Both the position numbers and the translations under genes were made by a program. A DNA stretch of 8,948 nucleotides from positions 1-8,948 of the forward strand of contig JABSQI010000051.1 of NCBI GenBank assembly GCA_013215905.1, written 5' to 3'. Below, one piece after another: positions 1-6,953 of the stretch (its first letter is position 1; each line of letters starts with the position of its first letter). The stretch comes from Legionellales bacterium. GTDB lineage: Bacteria > Pseudomonadota > Gammaproteobacteria > PIVX01. The notes under the pieces are model-generated. The model did no database searches. It was given only the letters and a program-made list of their open reading frames with translations, and had not been told where the DNA came from.

Positions 1-1
1 T

Positions 2-91
2 TTTGACTTTCCAGAGCAAAAATTTCAAATCAAATCATCAGTAGCAGGAATTGTTCGTATGAGAGCATTGACTTGGTACATAAATAAATAA
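2..91 (+). CDS. C-terminal end of an upstream gene (partial, unknown)
   Basis: An open frame enters from the left edge and gives 29 residues (starting FDFPEQKFQI and ending LTWYINK) before a TAA at 89-91. A second TAA follows at once, and the next gene starts directly after it at 95. The reading frame, the same strand and the zero-length spacing suggest that this is the end of a gene co-transcribed with the fibre gene, probably another virion-structure gene. The fragment is too short to assign a family. It is called coding because of its position in the packed module rather than from any recognised motif. Confidence 0.6.
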   Translation, partial: FDFPEQKFQIKSSVAGIVRMRALTWYINK

Positions 92-94
92 TAA

Positions 95-3000
95 ATGGGA
101 CAAATAAGTATTTACGGTGATATTGAGTCTTCTTCTATTTACTTTGTAAACTCTACTGTAAACCCTAAAGGTATGGGTACAGTTGAAGCATTTAAAAAAA
201 GTGATGAAGAAAGAATTGTTATCATTCGTACTGATAAATTTGAAGAAGATGGAGTTTCGTATAGAAAGCTCTTTAAAAGATTAAATCCTAATAGGATTCA
301 AAATAGAAATGGTGAAGACTTAATAAACACATTAGGTTTTGACATAAATCAAGTAATTGACTATTTAAACGAACAGTTTAACTTAGATTCAGGTACGTCA
401 GGTGGTGATGGTAGTGGTACAGATATGACAGGTATTGCTATGGATTTTGTTCGCGATGCTACGTCTACCTCTATTATGTCTAGTACAGGTCACGAGTTTG
501 GTGTAAACACAATTAAAGCTGTTCCAGATGAAAATGGATTGATACGCATAGATTATATGCGTGGAGATTTGGTAAGGTTTAAAAATATAGATTTTACACT
601 TGCAACAATAGATGGACAACCTATTAGTGGAGGTCTTAATGATGTTGTAAATAAATTAAACGAATATTTTACTGTAGGAGCTTTTGAAGCAGTAGTTATT
701 TCTGATCCTTTTAGCACAATGGTTGCTAATGTTGGCGGTATTAATGCAGGGTATACAGAAGAAGGTTCTAATTTTGTAGACCCGTTAGGTGATGAAATTG
801 CAACTAATTCAACTACAAGTAATTACGCAGGTATTAAATCGGTACAAACAATTAGCCAAGTAGGAGAATATTTTACTTTTGATATTAGAGGTAAGTCTAC
901 TTACGGTTTTGGATTAGTGCATTCAGATGCTTCTTATGCAAGTAATAAATTTTCTGGAAATTCTTCTTACGCTGATCCTTCTGGATTTTGTGTTACTAAT
1001 AGTCAACACGCGGGTTTTCAATTTAGTCACTGGTTTCATATAGGTAATGCACACGCTTCTTGGACAAATTACGGAGCTAATACTTCTTATAATCTAGGTC
1101 CTGCATGGTATGATCACAATAATCAATTTGATGAAAAAGAAGATTGGAACAATAACGAACCTGTAACAATGAAAGTAGGATTAGATGAAAATGGATTTAT
1201 ATCTATTTCTACAAAGAAGGATGATGGTACATTTGTACTTCACGCTCGTTCTAATTATCCTGTTTTAGAAGGTGCTGAATTTCATTTAGGAGTAAAACTT
1301 TATTATCCTACTGCTAAAATTCTTTCAGAACCTAAAGTTCATTTAAGAGAAGTAGATGATTCTCCTACAGCTATAGATGACACAAACATTACTTTATTAG
1401 GTGATGCTACTGGAACATTAGATGCAGGTATTATTACTCCTTCTGGAAGTGATTACGAAAATGGATTCATTACTAATGAAGGTATATCTGCAAGTGGTGA
1501 ATATTTTGAATTTGAAGTAAATCTTGGTGAAGAACATACTGTTGCTTTAGTTGATGCTGACATTTATGATCCTGCTACTATTTCAGCAGATGTATCTACA
1601 GATTTAATAACTCCTTATGTTTATTTTGGACAACCAATAAATAATTTAGGAGCAGTAGCTTTAAGTCATCATAATAATAGTGGACATCTTGTAACAGTTG
1701 GTAATAGATTTGTTGCTACTAAGTTTAGAATAGGTTTTGATAATTCAGGAAAACTTACTGTATGGAGTTCTGAAAATGGAACGGACTTTATTGTAAGTAA
1801 ACATTTAAATTCTGCTTCAGCTAATGGAGATTATAGACTCATGTGGATAGGTAGAAGTACTTCAGCTACATTCCAATCTATTTCTAAAGGTGAGCTAAGT
1901 GAAGCTCCTGTAATGTATTTTAGATACATTGAATCTCCAGATGGAGTATATCATTATCCTTTATTTGCTACAAAAGAAGAAGCAGATTATTATCATCAAA
2001 TAATGACAGGTGCTGAAACAGGTCTTTCGCATACTCACGTTTATCCAGATGATCCAACTAATACAGTTTGGCACATGCCAGACAATGGTCAAATGAATGG
2101 AGTAAACGCACCTTACAATATGGTGTTTAACGGTCAAACAGTATTGTTTACAGAAATTACTTCTTTAACAAATGCAGACCTTACACCTACAGCTTTTTCA
2201 GATACTACAATTACAGTAGATGAATTGACTCAAGTAAACTATCAACTATCTCCAGTAGATGTTGATTACGTTACTACTATTGGTGGTATTCCTGCGTGGA
2301 CAATTAGTGGAAACTTACTACAAGGAATTGCTCCAGAAGTTGCTGATGACAATGTAACTAACCCTAGTGATACGACAACTGTAACTGTTTATAGAACAAG
2401 AAACGGTTTTACTTCTAGTGGTACATTAACTATTGTAATTAACAACCTTACTCCACCTACTTCAGCTCCTAGTGGATTTACATTGACAGAAGGTTCTATG
2501 GCGGATGCAGACACTTTAGATAGTGGATCTGTAGTAACTTTAGACGATACTCTTGCAGTAGGTAAAAGAATGATTGTAAGTAAATCTTGGGTAGAAACTA
2601 ACGTTTTACCAAACATTACAGGTTCATTAGAAAAAGCTTATGTAGGTGTTCCTTCGCCAAGTGCTAATTGGTCTAATGCTCCAGACTTACATATTGACTT
2701 TGATGCTGTAATGAGATGGGAAGGTCAAAGTTCAAATGCTCACAAAAGCACAATGGCAGATGGTAGTGATGTTGTTGCACGGTCAGAGAATAGTGTAGGT
2801 TCAACAACTAACGCTTATTATAATTACGCTATTCAATGGGATGGAACTGACTTAGTAGTTATGGCAGATATTGATGCTGCTAAACTAGCTAATACGCACG
2901 ATTACACTCAAATGCAAAGATATTCAGTTTATGAAAATTATGCAGAGCAGTCAGGTGCTTTACCTTTAGTGTTTGCAACTAAAAGCGGTGGTCAGTTAGA

Positions 3001-4012
3001 CGTTACTATGACAGGTATATCTTTTGCAGATATTCCTTCTGCTCCTATTACTAATCAAACGTCTTGGAGTAAAGCTTTAGATTTTTCAGGTAGTTCTGAA
3101 AGAGCGCAGCAGGTTACTTCTCAACAATATAATTGTCCGTTAAGGATGGGAGATATTTCTGGGACTGCTTCTAACAATGCTGATTCAAATATGGTAAGTA
3201 ATGATAGTAATTCAAGACCTTGGGCAACATCTATAGTTTTTAAAATTGATGGTAACAGCAGTAATCAACACGTTTGGAATATGGGTGAAGGTACTGCAGG
3301 AGATAACATTTATTTAAGAGTATCTGCTAGCAGAGAACTTTATTTTGGTTGGGGTCACGATGGTTCTTATGGAGTTAATGAGTGTAAAATACCTTTTACT
3401 TTAAATACTAATAAGTGGTATGGATTTTATGTTGCTTCAAAAGGTGGTAGATTTAATGCAAGTAATGCAACTGCTGCTAATCTAGCTGATGCTTTTGACA
3501 TTAGAATAATGAGTTCAGATGATGGTTTTACTGCTGTTGGTTCTAATTATAGTACATCTGCTAATTGGTCTAATGGTACTACAGGTTGGAGAACTAATAG
3601 GAGTGTTACAGGTAACTTTACTATTGGTGGTAGAGGTACTAACAGAAGTTTTCACGGTAAGATCGCTTCTATGGTAGTAACAACACTTAATTACAATAAT
3701 AGTATTCCTGACGATAATCAAATTAAATTAATAATTACTGATCCTATTAAATGGAAAGTTGATTATAAAGATGGTAAACAATTTAGATACGCTCCAGACA
3801 GATACCAATATAGTAGCAATTTTACTGGCACTATGAACGCTGCTAGGTGGTCTACTCAGATTTGGTTAATGGGAGATGGAACTAATGATAACTATTCTAA
3901 TATGATTAGAAATCAAGTAGATCCAAATGATCAAAACTGGACTAAATTAAATTTAATTAGTATGGTATCTAACGATATTCAAACTGTAACTATTAATGGA
4001 TTAACAACATAA
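95..4012 (+). CDS. Large modular tail-fibre / adhesin-type structural protein
   Basis: A 1305-residue protein starting three bases after the upstream stop, with no Shine-Dalgarno. Residues 1-97 look like a particle-attachment domain ending in VIDYLNEQF (87-95). A Gly/Ser linker (99-109) leads to a second, similar domain (110-195) ending in VVNKLNEYF (184-192). Such short NGxxxxG...LN-x-F units are common in structural proteins of marine phages. Two beta-rich jelly-roll-like modules follow, marked by matching GEYFxF motifs at 257 and 468. Next come an Ig-like Thr-rich segment (about 700-787), a further beta-rich module (about 790-985) and a LamG-like domain (about 988-1199; motif KALDFSGS, then IVFKIDG and TIGGRG). 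A C-terminal tail (1200-1305) follows. There is no signal peptide or transmembrane segment, in keeping with a virion protein. The inferred role is host-surface or glycan binding. The domains are called by eye: LamG and the modular fibre nature are fairly secure, exact boundaries are not. Confidence 0.82.
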   Translation: MGQISIYGDIESSSIYFVNSTVNPKGMGTVEAFKKSDEERIVIIRTDKFEEDGVSYRKLFKRLNPNRIQNRNGEDLINTLGFDINQVIDYLNEQFNLDSGTSGGDGSGTDMTGIAMDFVRDATSTSIMSSTGHEFGVNTIKAVPDENGLIRIDYMRGDLVRFKNIDFTLATIDGQPISGGLNDVVNKLNEYFTVGAFEAVVISDPFSTMVANVGGINAGYTEEGSNFVDPLGDEIATNSTTSNYAGIKSVQTISQVGEYFTFDIRGKSTYGFGLVHSDASYASNKFSGNSSYADPSGFCVTNSQHAGFQFSHWFHIGNAHASWTNYGANTSYNLGPAWYDHNNQFDEKEDWNNNEPVTMKVGLDENGFISISTKKDDGTFVLHARSNYPVLEGAEFHLGVKLYYPTAKILSEPKVHLREVDDSPTAIDDTNITLLGDATGTLDAGIITPSGSDYENGFITNEGISASGEYFEFEVNLGEEHTVALVDADIYDPATISADVSTDLITPYVYFGQPINNLGAVALSHHNNSGHLVTVGNRFVATKFRIGFDNSGKLTVWSSENGTDFIVSKHLNSASANGDYRLMWIGRSTSATFQSISKGELSEAPVMYFRYIESPDGVYHYPLFATKEEADYYHQIMTGAETGLSHTHVYPDDPTNTVWHMPDNGQMNGVNAPYNMVFNGQTVLFTEITSLTNADLTPTAFSDTTITVDELTQVNYQLSPVDVDYVTTIGGIPAWTISGNLLQGIAPEVADDNVTNPSDTTTVTVYRTRNGFTSSGTLTIVINNLTPPTSAPSGFTLTEGSMADADTLDSGSVVTLDDTLAVGKRMIVSKSWVETNVLPNITGSLEKAYVGVPSPSANWSNAPDLHIDFDAVMRWEGQSSNAHKSTMADGSDVVARSENSVGSTTNAYYNYAIQWDGTDLVVMADIDAAKLANTHDYTQMQRYSVYENYAEQSGALPLVFATKSGGQLDVTMTGISFADIPSAPITNQTSWSKALDFSGSSERAQQVTSQQYNCPLRMGDISGTASNNADSNMVSNDSNSRPWATSIVFKIDGNSSNQHVWNMGEGTAGDNIYLRVSASRELYFGWGHDGSYGVNECKIPFTLNTNKWYGFYVASKGGRFNASNATAANLADAFDIRIMSSDDGFTAVGSNYSTSANWSNGTTGWRTNRSVTGNFTIGGRGTNRSFHGKIASMVVTTLNYNNSIPDDNQIKLIITDPIKWKVDYKDGKQFRYAPDRYQYSSNFTGTMNAARWSTQIWLMGDGTNDNYSNMIRNQVDPNDQNWTKLNLISMVSNDIQTVTINGLTT

Positions 4013-4014
4013 TT

Positions 4015-4110
4015 ATGGAATTTATAAACAACCAATATGTAATTGGAGGATTCATTGCAATATGCTTAATTGGATATGCTTTATTAATTCACAGAAATTC
4101 TAAACAATGA
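4015..4110 (+). CDS. 31-residue single-pass membrane peptide
   Basis: ATG at 4015, two bases after the fibre stop, gives 31 residues to TGA at 4108-4110. After a polar start (MEFINNQ) there is one hydrophobic segment, about residues 8-25 (YVIGGFIAICLIGYALLI), then a basic tail (HRNSKQ), the pattern of a small one-pass inner-membrane protein. The stop overlaps the next start as ATGA, so the two are probably translationally coupled. Without this gene the module would have an otherwise unexplained gap of about 95 bases. Its place between the fibre and another membrane protein would suit a holin or spanin helper, but no motif proves that. No RBS is visible. Confidence 0.65.
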   Translation: MEFINNQYVIGGFIAICLIGYALLIHRNSKQ

Positions 4111-4481
4111 TAATAATATTAATTATTATTGCAGGAATTGCAAATGCTTTTATGGACACTATTGCGTTTAAAAATGGTGGGAGACTACCAAAAAACAAAT
4201 GGTGGTCCATGAAAGATTCTTGGAAAAACAAATGGAAAAATGGTGATCCTGAACAAGGTGAAGCTTTTTTAGGAAGCAGTACTGTTTTTGTATTTGTAAC
4301 AGACGCTTGGCATTTTTTTCAATCTATTATGATATCTTGTTTTTGCGTATCTATAGCAATAGCTTCATACACTAATTACTTAGATCATATAATGGTGAGT
4401 ATAACAATGTTTGTAGCTTGTAAGGTATTTTTCAGTGCAGCATTTGAAGTTTCCTGGAGAATTTTAAATAAAAAAAAATAA
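4107..4481 (+). CDS. Small multi-pass membrane protein, unknown function
   Basis: A 124-residue protein that starts inside the previous gene (ATGA overlap). It has an N-terminal hydrophobic helix (about 2-16), a Trp/Lys-rich polar loop (29-50, with KWWSMKDSWKNKWKNGD), and two or three further hydrophobic stretches (about 57-88 and 93-118). The second begins at LGSSTVFVFVTDAWHFFQS. The end is very basic (NKKK). The SWKNKWK, GSSTVFVF and DAWHFF elements resemble, from memory, small uncharacterised membrane proteins of Bacteroidota and their phages; I cannot confirm this here. Possible roles include lysis (holin-like) or an acquired host gene. The packed position before the terminator argues for late co-expression with virion genes. 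Confidence 0.8.
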   Translation: MIIILIIIAGIANAFMDTIAFKNGGRLPKNKWWSMKDSWKNKWKNGDPEQGEAFLGSSTVFVFVTDAWHFFQSIMISCFCVSIAIASYTNYLDHIMVSITMFVACKVFFSAAFEVSWRILNKKK

Positions 4482-4484
4482 GTT

Positions 4485-4646
4485 ATGCCTGCAAAGAAAA
4501 AAAAGAAAGGTCTTTATGCAAACATTCATGCTAAAAGAAAACGTATTAAAGCTGGTTCTGGTGAAAGAATGAGAAAACCAGGGAGTAAAGGAGCTCCAAC
4601 AGCAAAAAATTTCAAGCAAGCAAAAAAGACTGCTAAGAAAAAGTAA
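4485..4646 (+). CDS. Short, extremely basic phage protein
   Basis: ATG at 4485, three bases after the previous stop, gives 53 residues ending TAA at 4644-4646. About 21 of 53 residues are Lys or Arg, with Lys-rich ends (MPAKKKKK and TAKKK) and a central motif GLYANIHAKRKRI...AGSGERMRKPGSKGAPTA. From memory, this GLYANIHAKRKRI / MRKPGSKGAPTA pattern recurs in short proteins of many marine phages, often among structural genes, where it is annotated as hypothetical. The charge suggests DNA or RNA binding, or a packaged or condensing role, but function is not established. It is the last gene before the convergent terminator. Confidence 0.82.
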   Translation: MPAKKKKKGLYANIHAKRKRIKAGSGERMRKPGSKGAPTAKNFKQAKKTAKKK

Positions 4647-4647
4647 A

Positions 4648-4675
4648 GAAGAGGGGAATTAACCCCTCTTTTTTT
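4648..4675. terminator. Bidirectional intrinsic terminator between convergent modules
   Basis: An eight-pair stem, AAGAGGGG (4649-4656) with CCCCTCTT (4663-4670), extendable by G-T pairing at 4648/4671, encloses a six-base loop (AATTAA). On the plus strand it is followed by a T-run (4669-4675). On the minus strand the hairpin is followed by CTTTACTTTTTCTT, also T-rich. It lies two bases after the basic-protein stop, and the minus-strand 94-residue gene's stop (4674-4676) sits in its T-run, so it can close both converging units. Confidence 0.88.
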
Positions 4676-4958
4676 ATTGGTATCTTTTAAATAATACTTT
4701 TACTACTTTTTGAGTACCTAATATAAAAGAAGAACCAAAAACACTATGCCCCATAAAAGAATCATACTTAATGTTTTTAGGTCCAACAGTCATTAGTTTA
4801 CCATCAAATACAATAGTATCATGAGCTCTTACTTCGCTTACATCAATTAATTTAATTTTGTAACTTTTGCCTTCTAAACCTTTTTTAGCAGCAGCTTCAT
4901 TAATGCTTTGATCAAAAGGTGCTTTGTGATCCCAATAACCATTTTTAGTTTTTTCCAT
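4674..4958 (-). CDS. Small protein of unknown function (94 residues)
   Basis: Starts MEKTKNGYWDHKAPFDQS and ends in a basic tail (VLFKRYQ). The C-terminal half (about 40-90) looks like a compact beta domain: VRAHDTIVFDGKLMTVGPKN followed by IKYDSFMGHSVFGSSFILGT and VVKVLF. The pattern 'DTI..DGK.MTV...I..DSFMG.S.FG.S..LGT' feels like a recurrent small phage or bacterial orphan domain, but I cannot name a family. It lies three bases after the 96-residue gene's stop and is the last gene of the minus-strand unit, with its stop inside the terminator T-run. No signal peptide or membrane segment is visible. Confidence 0.72.
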   Translation of the reverse strand: MEKTKNGYWDHKAPFDQSINEAAAKKGLEGKSYKIKLIDVSEVRAHDTIVFDGKLMTVGPKNIKYDSFMGHSVFGSSFILGTQKVVKVLFKRYQ

Positions 4959-4961
4959 TTT

Positions 4962-5252
4962 TTATTGTGTTACGTCAACCCAATGAGGATATCCTATTTT
5001 AAAAAGTTCTTTACTAATTTCAAATATCATTTGGTCTTTAGATTTGTAAAGTTTTTGAGAATCATAAAAACGATATCTGTATTTATTTCCATTACGTAAA
5101 TAAATTATAAGATCAGTAAAATTAAAATTTTGAAATGCGTTAGCTACTCTTGCAGTACTAAACTCAATCATTTTTATATAAGGATCATCAATGTAATGAT
5201 CAAAAAAATAATCCTGTAGCTCACTTTTTCTTTTGCTTATTTTTTCTCCCAT
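4962..5252 (-). CDS. Small protein of unknown function (96 residues)
   Basis: Begins with a charged helix (MGEKISKRKSELQDYFFDHY), then a mixed alpha/beta body rich in Tyr, Phe and Asn: IEFSTARVANAFQNFNFTDLIIYLRNG, followed by YRYRFYDSQKLYKSK and a likely C-terminal helix (IFEISKELFKIGY). The first 16 bases overlap the end of the upstream 244-residue gene, and the 94-residue gene follows after three bases, so it is probably translated as part of one message. I recognise no catalytic motif. The compact, soluble, charged profile is typical of phage accessory proteins. Confidence 0.7.
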   Translation of the reverse strand: MGEKISKRKSELQDYFFDHYIDDPYIKMIEFSTARVANAFQNFNFTDLIIYLRNGNKYRYRFYDSQKLYKSKDQMIFEISKELFKIGYPHWVDVTQ

Positions 5253-5971
5253 TTGTTTCTATTTACCATAAGAGATATAATAGAGTAGTTACCTAAATCA
5301 AGCCAGCTATCTTCAATACTTTCATTATTAGCACTCTTCTTTTTAAAGAGAAGGTTTTTAACTCTATTGATTTTATCATTCATTCTAAACCAAATTCCGT
5401 ATAAGCTTAAATTTCTATTATCAGGATCAGATAAATCACTGTTTAAAGAAATGTTCCCAGGACCATAATCTAATTGCTTTTTTGCAAATAGCACATATTG
5501 CTCTTTTTGAATAGCTTTAAAACTATCTGCTAAATCTGGATGTGCTTTTTCTAGTTCAGTAATAAACGCATTATCAAGATCTTCAGGTAAATTTCTACCA
5601 CTAACAAATACAAGATTCTGTATCTCAGAAGTCATTTTTTTTACAACACCTAAATCCATATTTAAAAGAGCAGCTGGTTTTTCATAAGCAAAAAACTTAC
5701 TGTTATATTCAGGATTATTAATATTTAATGCTAAACGAGTTTGCACTGCTTTGTAATACCCTATAAGAACTTTAACGTTTTCAATATCATATTTACAATT
5801 ATAAGGATTATGATAGTGAAAAATCATGTTTGTATTATTTGGAAACCCAAGAATAAAACGATAAGAGTCACCTTCTTCTTTATAGCTTGTTTTTAACTGA
5901 ACTATATCTTCAAGTTTTAAATCTTTAAAAGCTGCAACAAAAGCAGCATCTTTGTGATATTTTATAATCAT
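5237..5971 (-). CDS. Two-part protein with C-terminal DUF1599/NMAD1 (MazG-like) domain
   Basis: A 244-residue protein. The C-terminal part (about 155-244) carries, in order, an LFAKKQLDYGPGNISL motif (DYGPxNI, 168-174), then YGIWFRMNDKINRVKNLL (191-208), and NESIEDSWLDLGNYSIISLM (216-235). This series is the signature I associate with DUF1599, also called nucleotide modification associated domain 1 (NMAD1), an all-helical MazG-like fold thought to act on nucleotides; the Glu/Asp cluster (E217, E220, D221, D225) could bind Mg2+. Residues 1-150 form a separate region with no family I recognise. It lies downstream of an intrinsic terminator, so its expression needs read-through or a promoter I cannot pin down. 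With ThyX and MazG nearby, a role in nucleotide-pool control or DNA modification is plausible (inference). Confidence 0.7.
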   Translation of the reverse strand: MIIKYHKDAAFVAAFKDLKLEDIVQLKTSYKEEGDSYRFILGFPNNTNMIFHYHNPYNCKYDIENVKVLIGYYKAVQTRLALNINNPEYNSKFFAYEKPAALLNMDLGVVKKMTSEIQNLVFVSGRNLPEDLDNAFITELEKAHPDLADSFKAIQKEQYVLFAKKQLDYGPGNISLNSDLSDPDNRNLSLYGIWFRMNDKINRVKNLLFKKKSANNESIEDSWLDLGNYSIISLMVNRNKWEKK

Positions 5972-5982
5972 AACTGTCTTTT

Positions 5983-6027
5983 AAAAAAGAGAGCTGGAGT
6001 AAAATTACCCCAGCTTGCTTCTCTCAA
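5983..6027 (-). terminator. Strong intrinsic terminator on the minus strand
   Basis: Read on the minus strand, an 11-base arm AGCTGGGGTAA (6015-6005) pairs with TTACTCCAGCT (6002-5992), with one G-T pair and a minimal loop, so its inner A-T pairs probably open. A flanking AGAG/CTCT pair can extend the stem around a small bulge. CTCTTTTTTAAAA follows, with the six-T run at 5988-5983. It lies after the 276-residue and 25-residue genes and 12 bases before the start of the NMAD1-like gene, so it should sharply reduce transcription of the last three genes unless they have their own promoter. Confidence 0.82.
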
Positions 6028-6082
6028 AATTTTGTTTAACTAAATAATTAATAACAACAACGACAACAAGTATCTTTATCAT
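6005..6082 (-). CDS. 25-residue hydrophobic micro-protein (candidate)
   Basis: ATG at 6082-6080 overlaps the stop of the 276-residue gene as ATGA, the coupling also seen at 4107-4110. The frame gives 25 residues: MIKILVVVVVINYLVKQ forms one hydrophobic helix, followed by a charged tail (NFERSKLG). The TAA at 6007-6005 lies in the terminator hairpin, so translation would run into the stem. Similar tiny membrane peptides are frequent in phages. The reasons to believe it are the coupled start and the clean hydrophobic-then-charged pattern; the reason for doubt is its length. Expression evidence would decide. Confidence 0.42.
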   Translation of the reverse strand: MIKILVVVVVINYLVKQNFERSKLG

Positions 6083-6909
6083 AAGCAACCAAAATCTACT
6101 TTAATGTTGCTCATATCTATCTGAGGTATATCCTCCAATTCTATTTCTTCTAAAACGTCATAATCTCTGTATGTAACTACTGCAGAGCTTTTTAGCTCAG
6201 ACGTTATAAAAACATGAAAGTATATAAGTGTTTTACTCCATGTTCTTGAAGGATTATCTTTTAGTATGTTTAATACTACTTTATAGTAATCCCAACAAGT
6301 TTTATTATCTAAGCTAGTGACTTTTAAAACTTTTTTTAACTTATTTACTTGAGTTACTGTAAGTAAATTTTCAGCAAAAAATAATAATGAAGACAATCTA
6401 ATCTGATCATCCCTAAAACAACTATACGTTTTCATTTTATTTTTTTCTAAAATGGTATAGTTGAATTTAGTAATAGCAGTTTTAATGTGTGTATCCATAA
6501 AAGATACAATCTCATTTCTAAAATTTGTCTTATTTTTTCTTGCGTAATTTGTATTGCTTGGTAATATAATGTAAGAATTATCTTCTTTCACTATACCACC
6601 TATAGAACAATTAAAGCTTGTAGACTTATTATAAGAAGAAGTCCAAGTAAAAAACATAGCTAATTCATCATCAGCAATTTGTTTATCTTGCTTTTGATTA
6701 ACTTTTATACTGTATATAGCTGTTGCATTTTTACCTTTGTTAGATAATTTATACTCTGAGCTTAATAGTTCTATATTGTACTTAGCAAACAGTTGTTTTG
6801 ATATTCTATCAAGATCCAAATAAGAAATAATGTTAGAATTTTTACCACTGTCTGGTATTTTAATAGATTGTAAATCTAATAAATTTACAATTTTATTGCT
6901 GTGTCCCAT
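6079..6909 (-). CDS. 276-residue phage protein, possibly DUF932-like
   Basis: A soluble alpha/beta protein with no signal or membrane segment. After an N-terminal region with DLDRISKQLFAKYNIEL (32-48) comes a strand-rich part with MFFTWTSSYNKSTSFNCSIGGIV (85-107), then a helical region with RLSSLLFFAENLL (171-183) and TCWDYYKVVLNILKDNPSRTW (204-224), and an acidic end (EEIELEDIPQID). The order 'SYNKS ... CSIGG ... helices ... WDxY...LK...P' recalls the plasmid- and phage-borne DUF932 family, whose function is unclear, but the match is by eye and weak. It is the first gene after the 44-base gap holding a candidate promoter, and is ATGA-coupled to a 25-residue peptide. Confidence 0.72.
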   Translation of the reverse strand: MGHSNKIVNLLDLQSIKIPDSGKNSNIISYLDLDRISKQLFAKYNIELLSSEYKLSNKGKNATAIYSIKVNQKQDKQIADDELAMFFTWTSSYNKSTSFNCSIGGIVKEDNSYIILPSNTNYARKNKTNFRNEIVSFMDTHIKTAITKFNYTILEKNKMKTYSCFRDDQIRLSSLLFFAENLLTVTQVNKLKKVLKVTSLDNKTCWDYYKVVLNILKDNPSRTWSKTLIYFHVFITSELKSSAVVTYRDYDVLEEIELEDIPQIDMSNIKVDFGCL

Positions 6910-6924
6910 AAATATTTTAAGTGT

Positions 6925-6953
6925 AATATAAGAATTACCACGGAGACAATCAA
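6925..6953 (-). promoter_or_regulatory. Candidate sigma-70-type promoter
   Basis: The only gap of note in the right half of the minus-strand unit (6910-6953) holds TTGATT (6953-6948), exactly 17 bases, then TATATT (6930-6925), a good -35/-10 pair. Transcription would begin near 6918, leaving a leader of roughly ten bases before the ATG at 6909. The -35 overlaps or touches the upstream stop at 6956-6954. The Bacteroidota-type TAnnTTTG box is not seen, so if the host is from that phylum the call is weaker. AT-rich DNA yields such matches by chance. Confidence 0.35.

Noticed and set aside
398..619. Minus-strand ORF of 73 codons inside the fibre gene
   Set aside because: It is antisense to a clear long gene, has Cys/Thr-rich low-complexity composition and has no adjacent gene on its strand.
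2389..2616. Minus-strand ORF of 75 codons inside the fibre gene
   Set aside because: Antisense shadow of Thr/Val-rich coding sequence with no recognisable domain.
3515..3721. Minus-strand ORF of 68 codons inside the fibre gene
   Set aside because: Antisense to the LamG-like region; Ser/Thr/Ile repeats mirror Asn/Gly/Ser codons of the real gene.
4908..5099. Plus-strand ORF of 63 codons opposite the 94- and 96-residue genes
   Set aside because: It spans the junction of two tightly packed minus-strand genes, and its Phe/Ile richness reflects Lys/Asn codons on the other strand.
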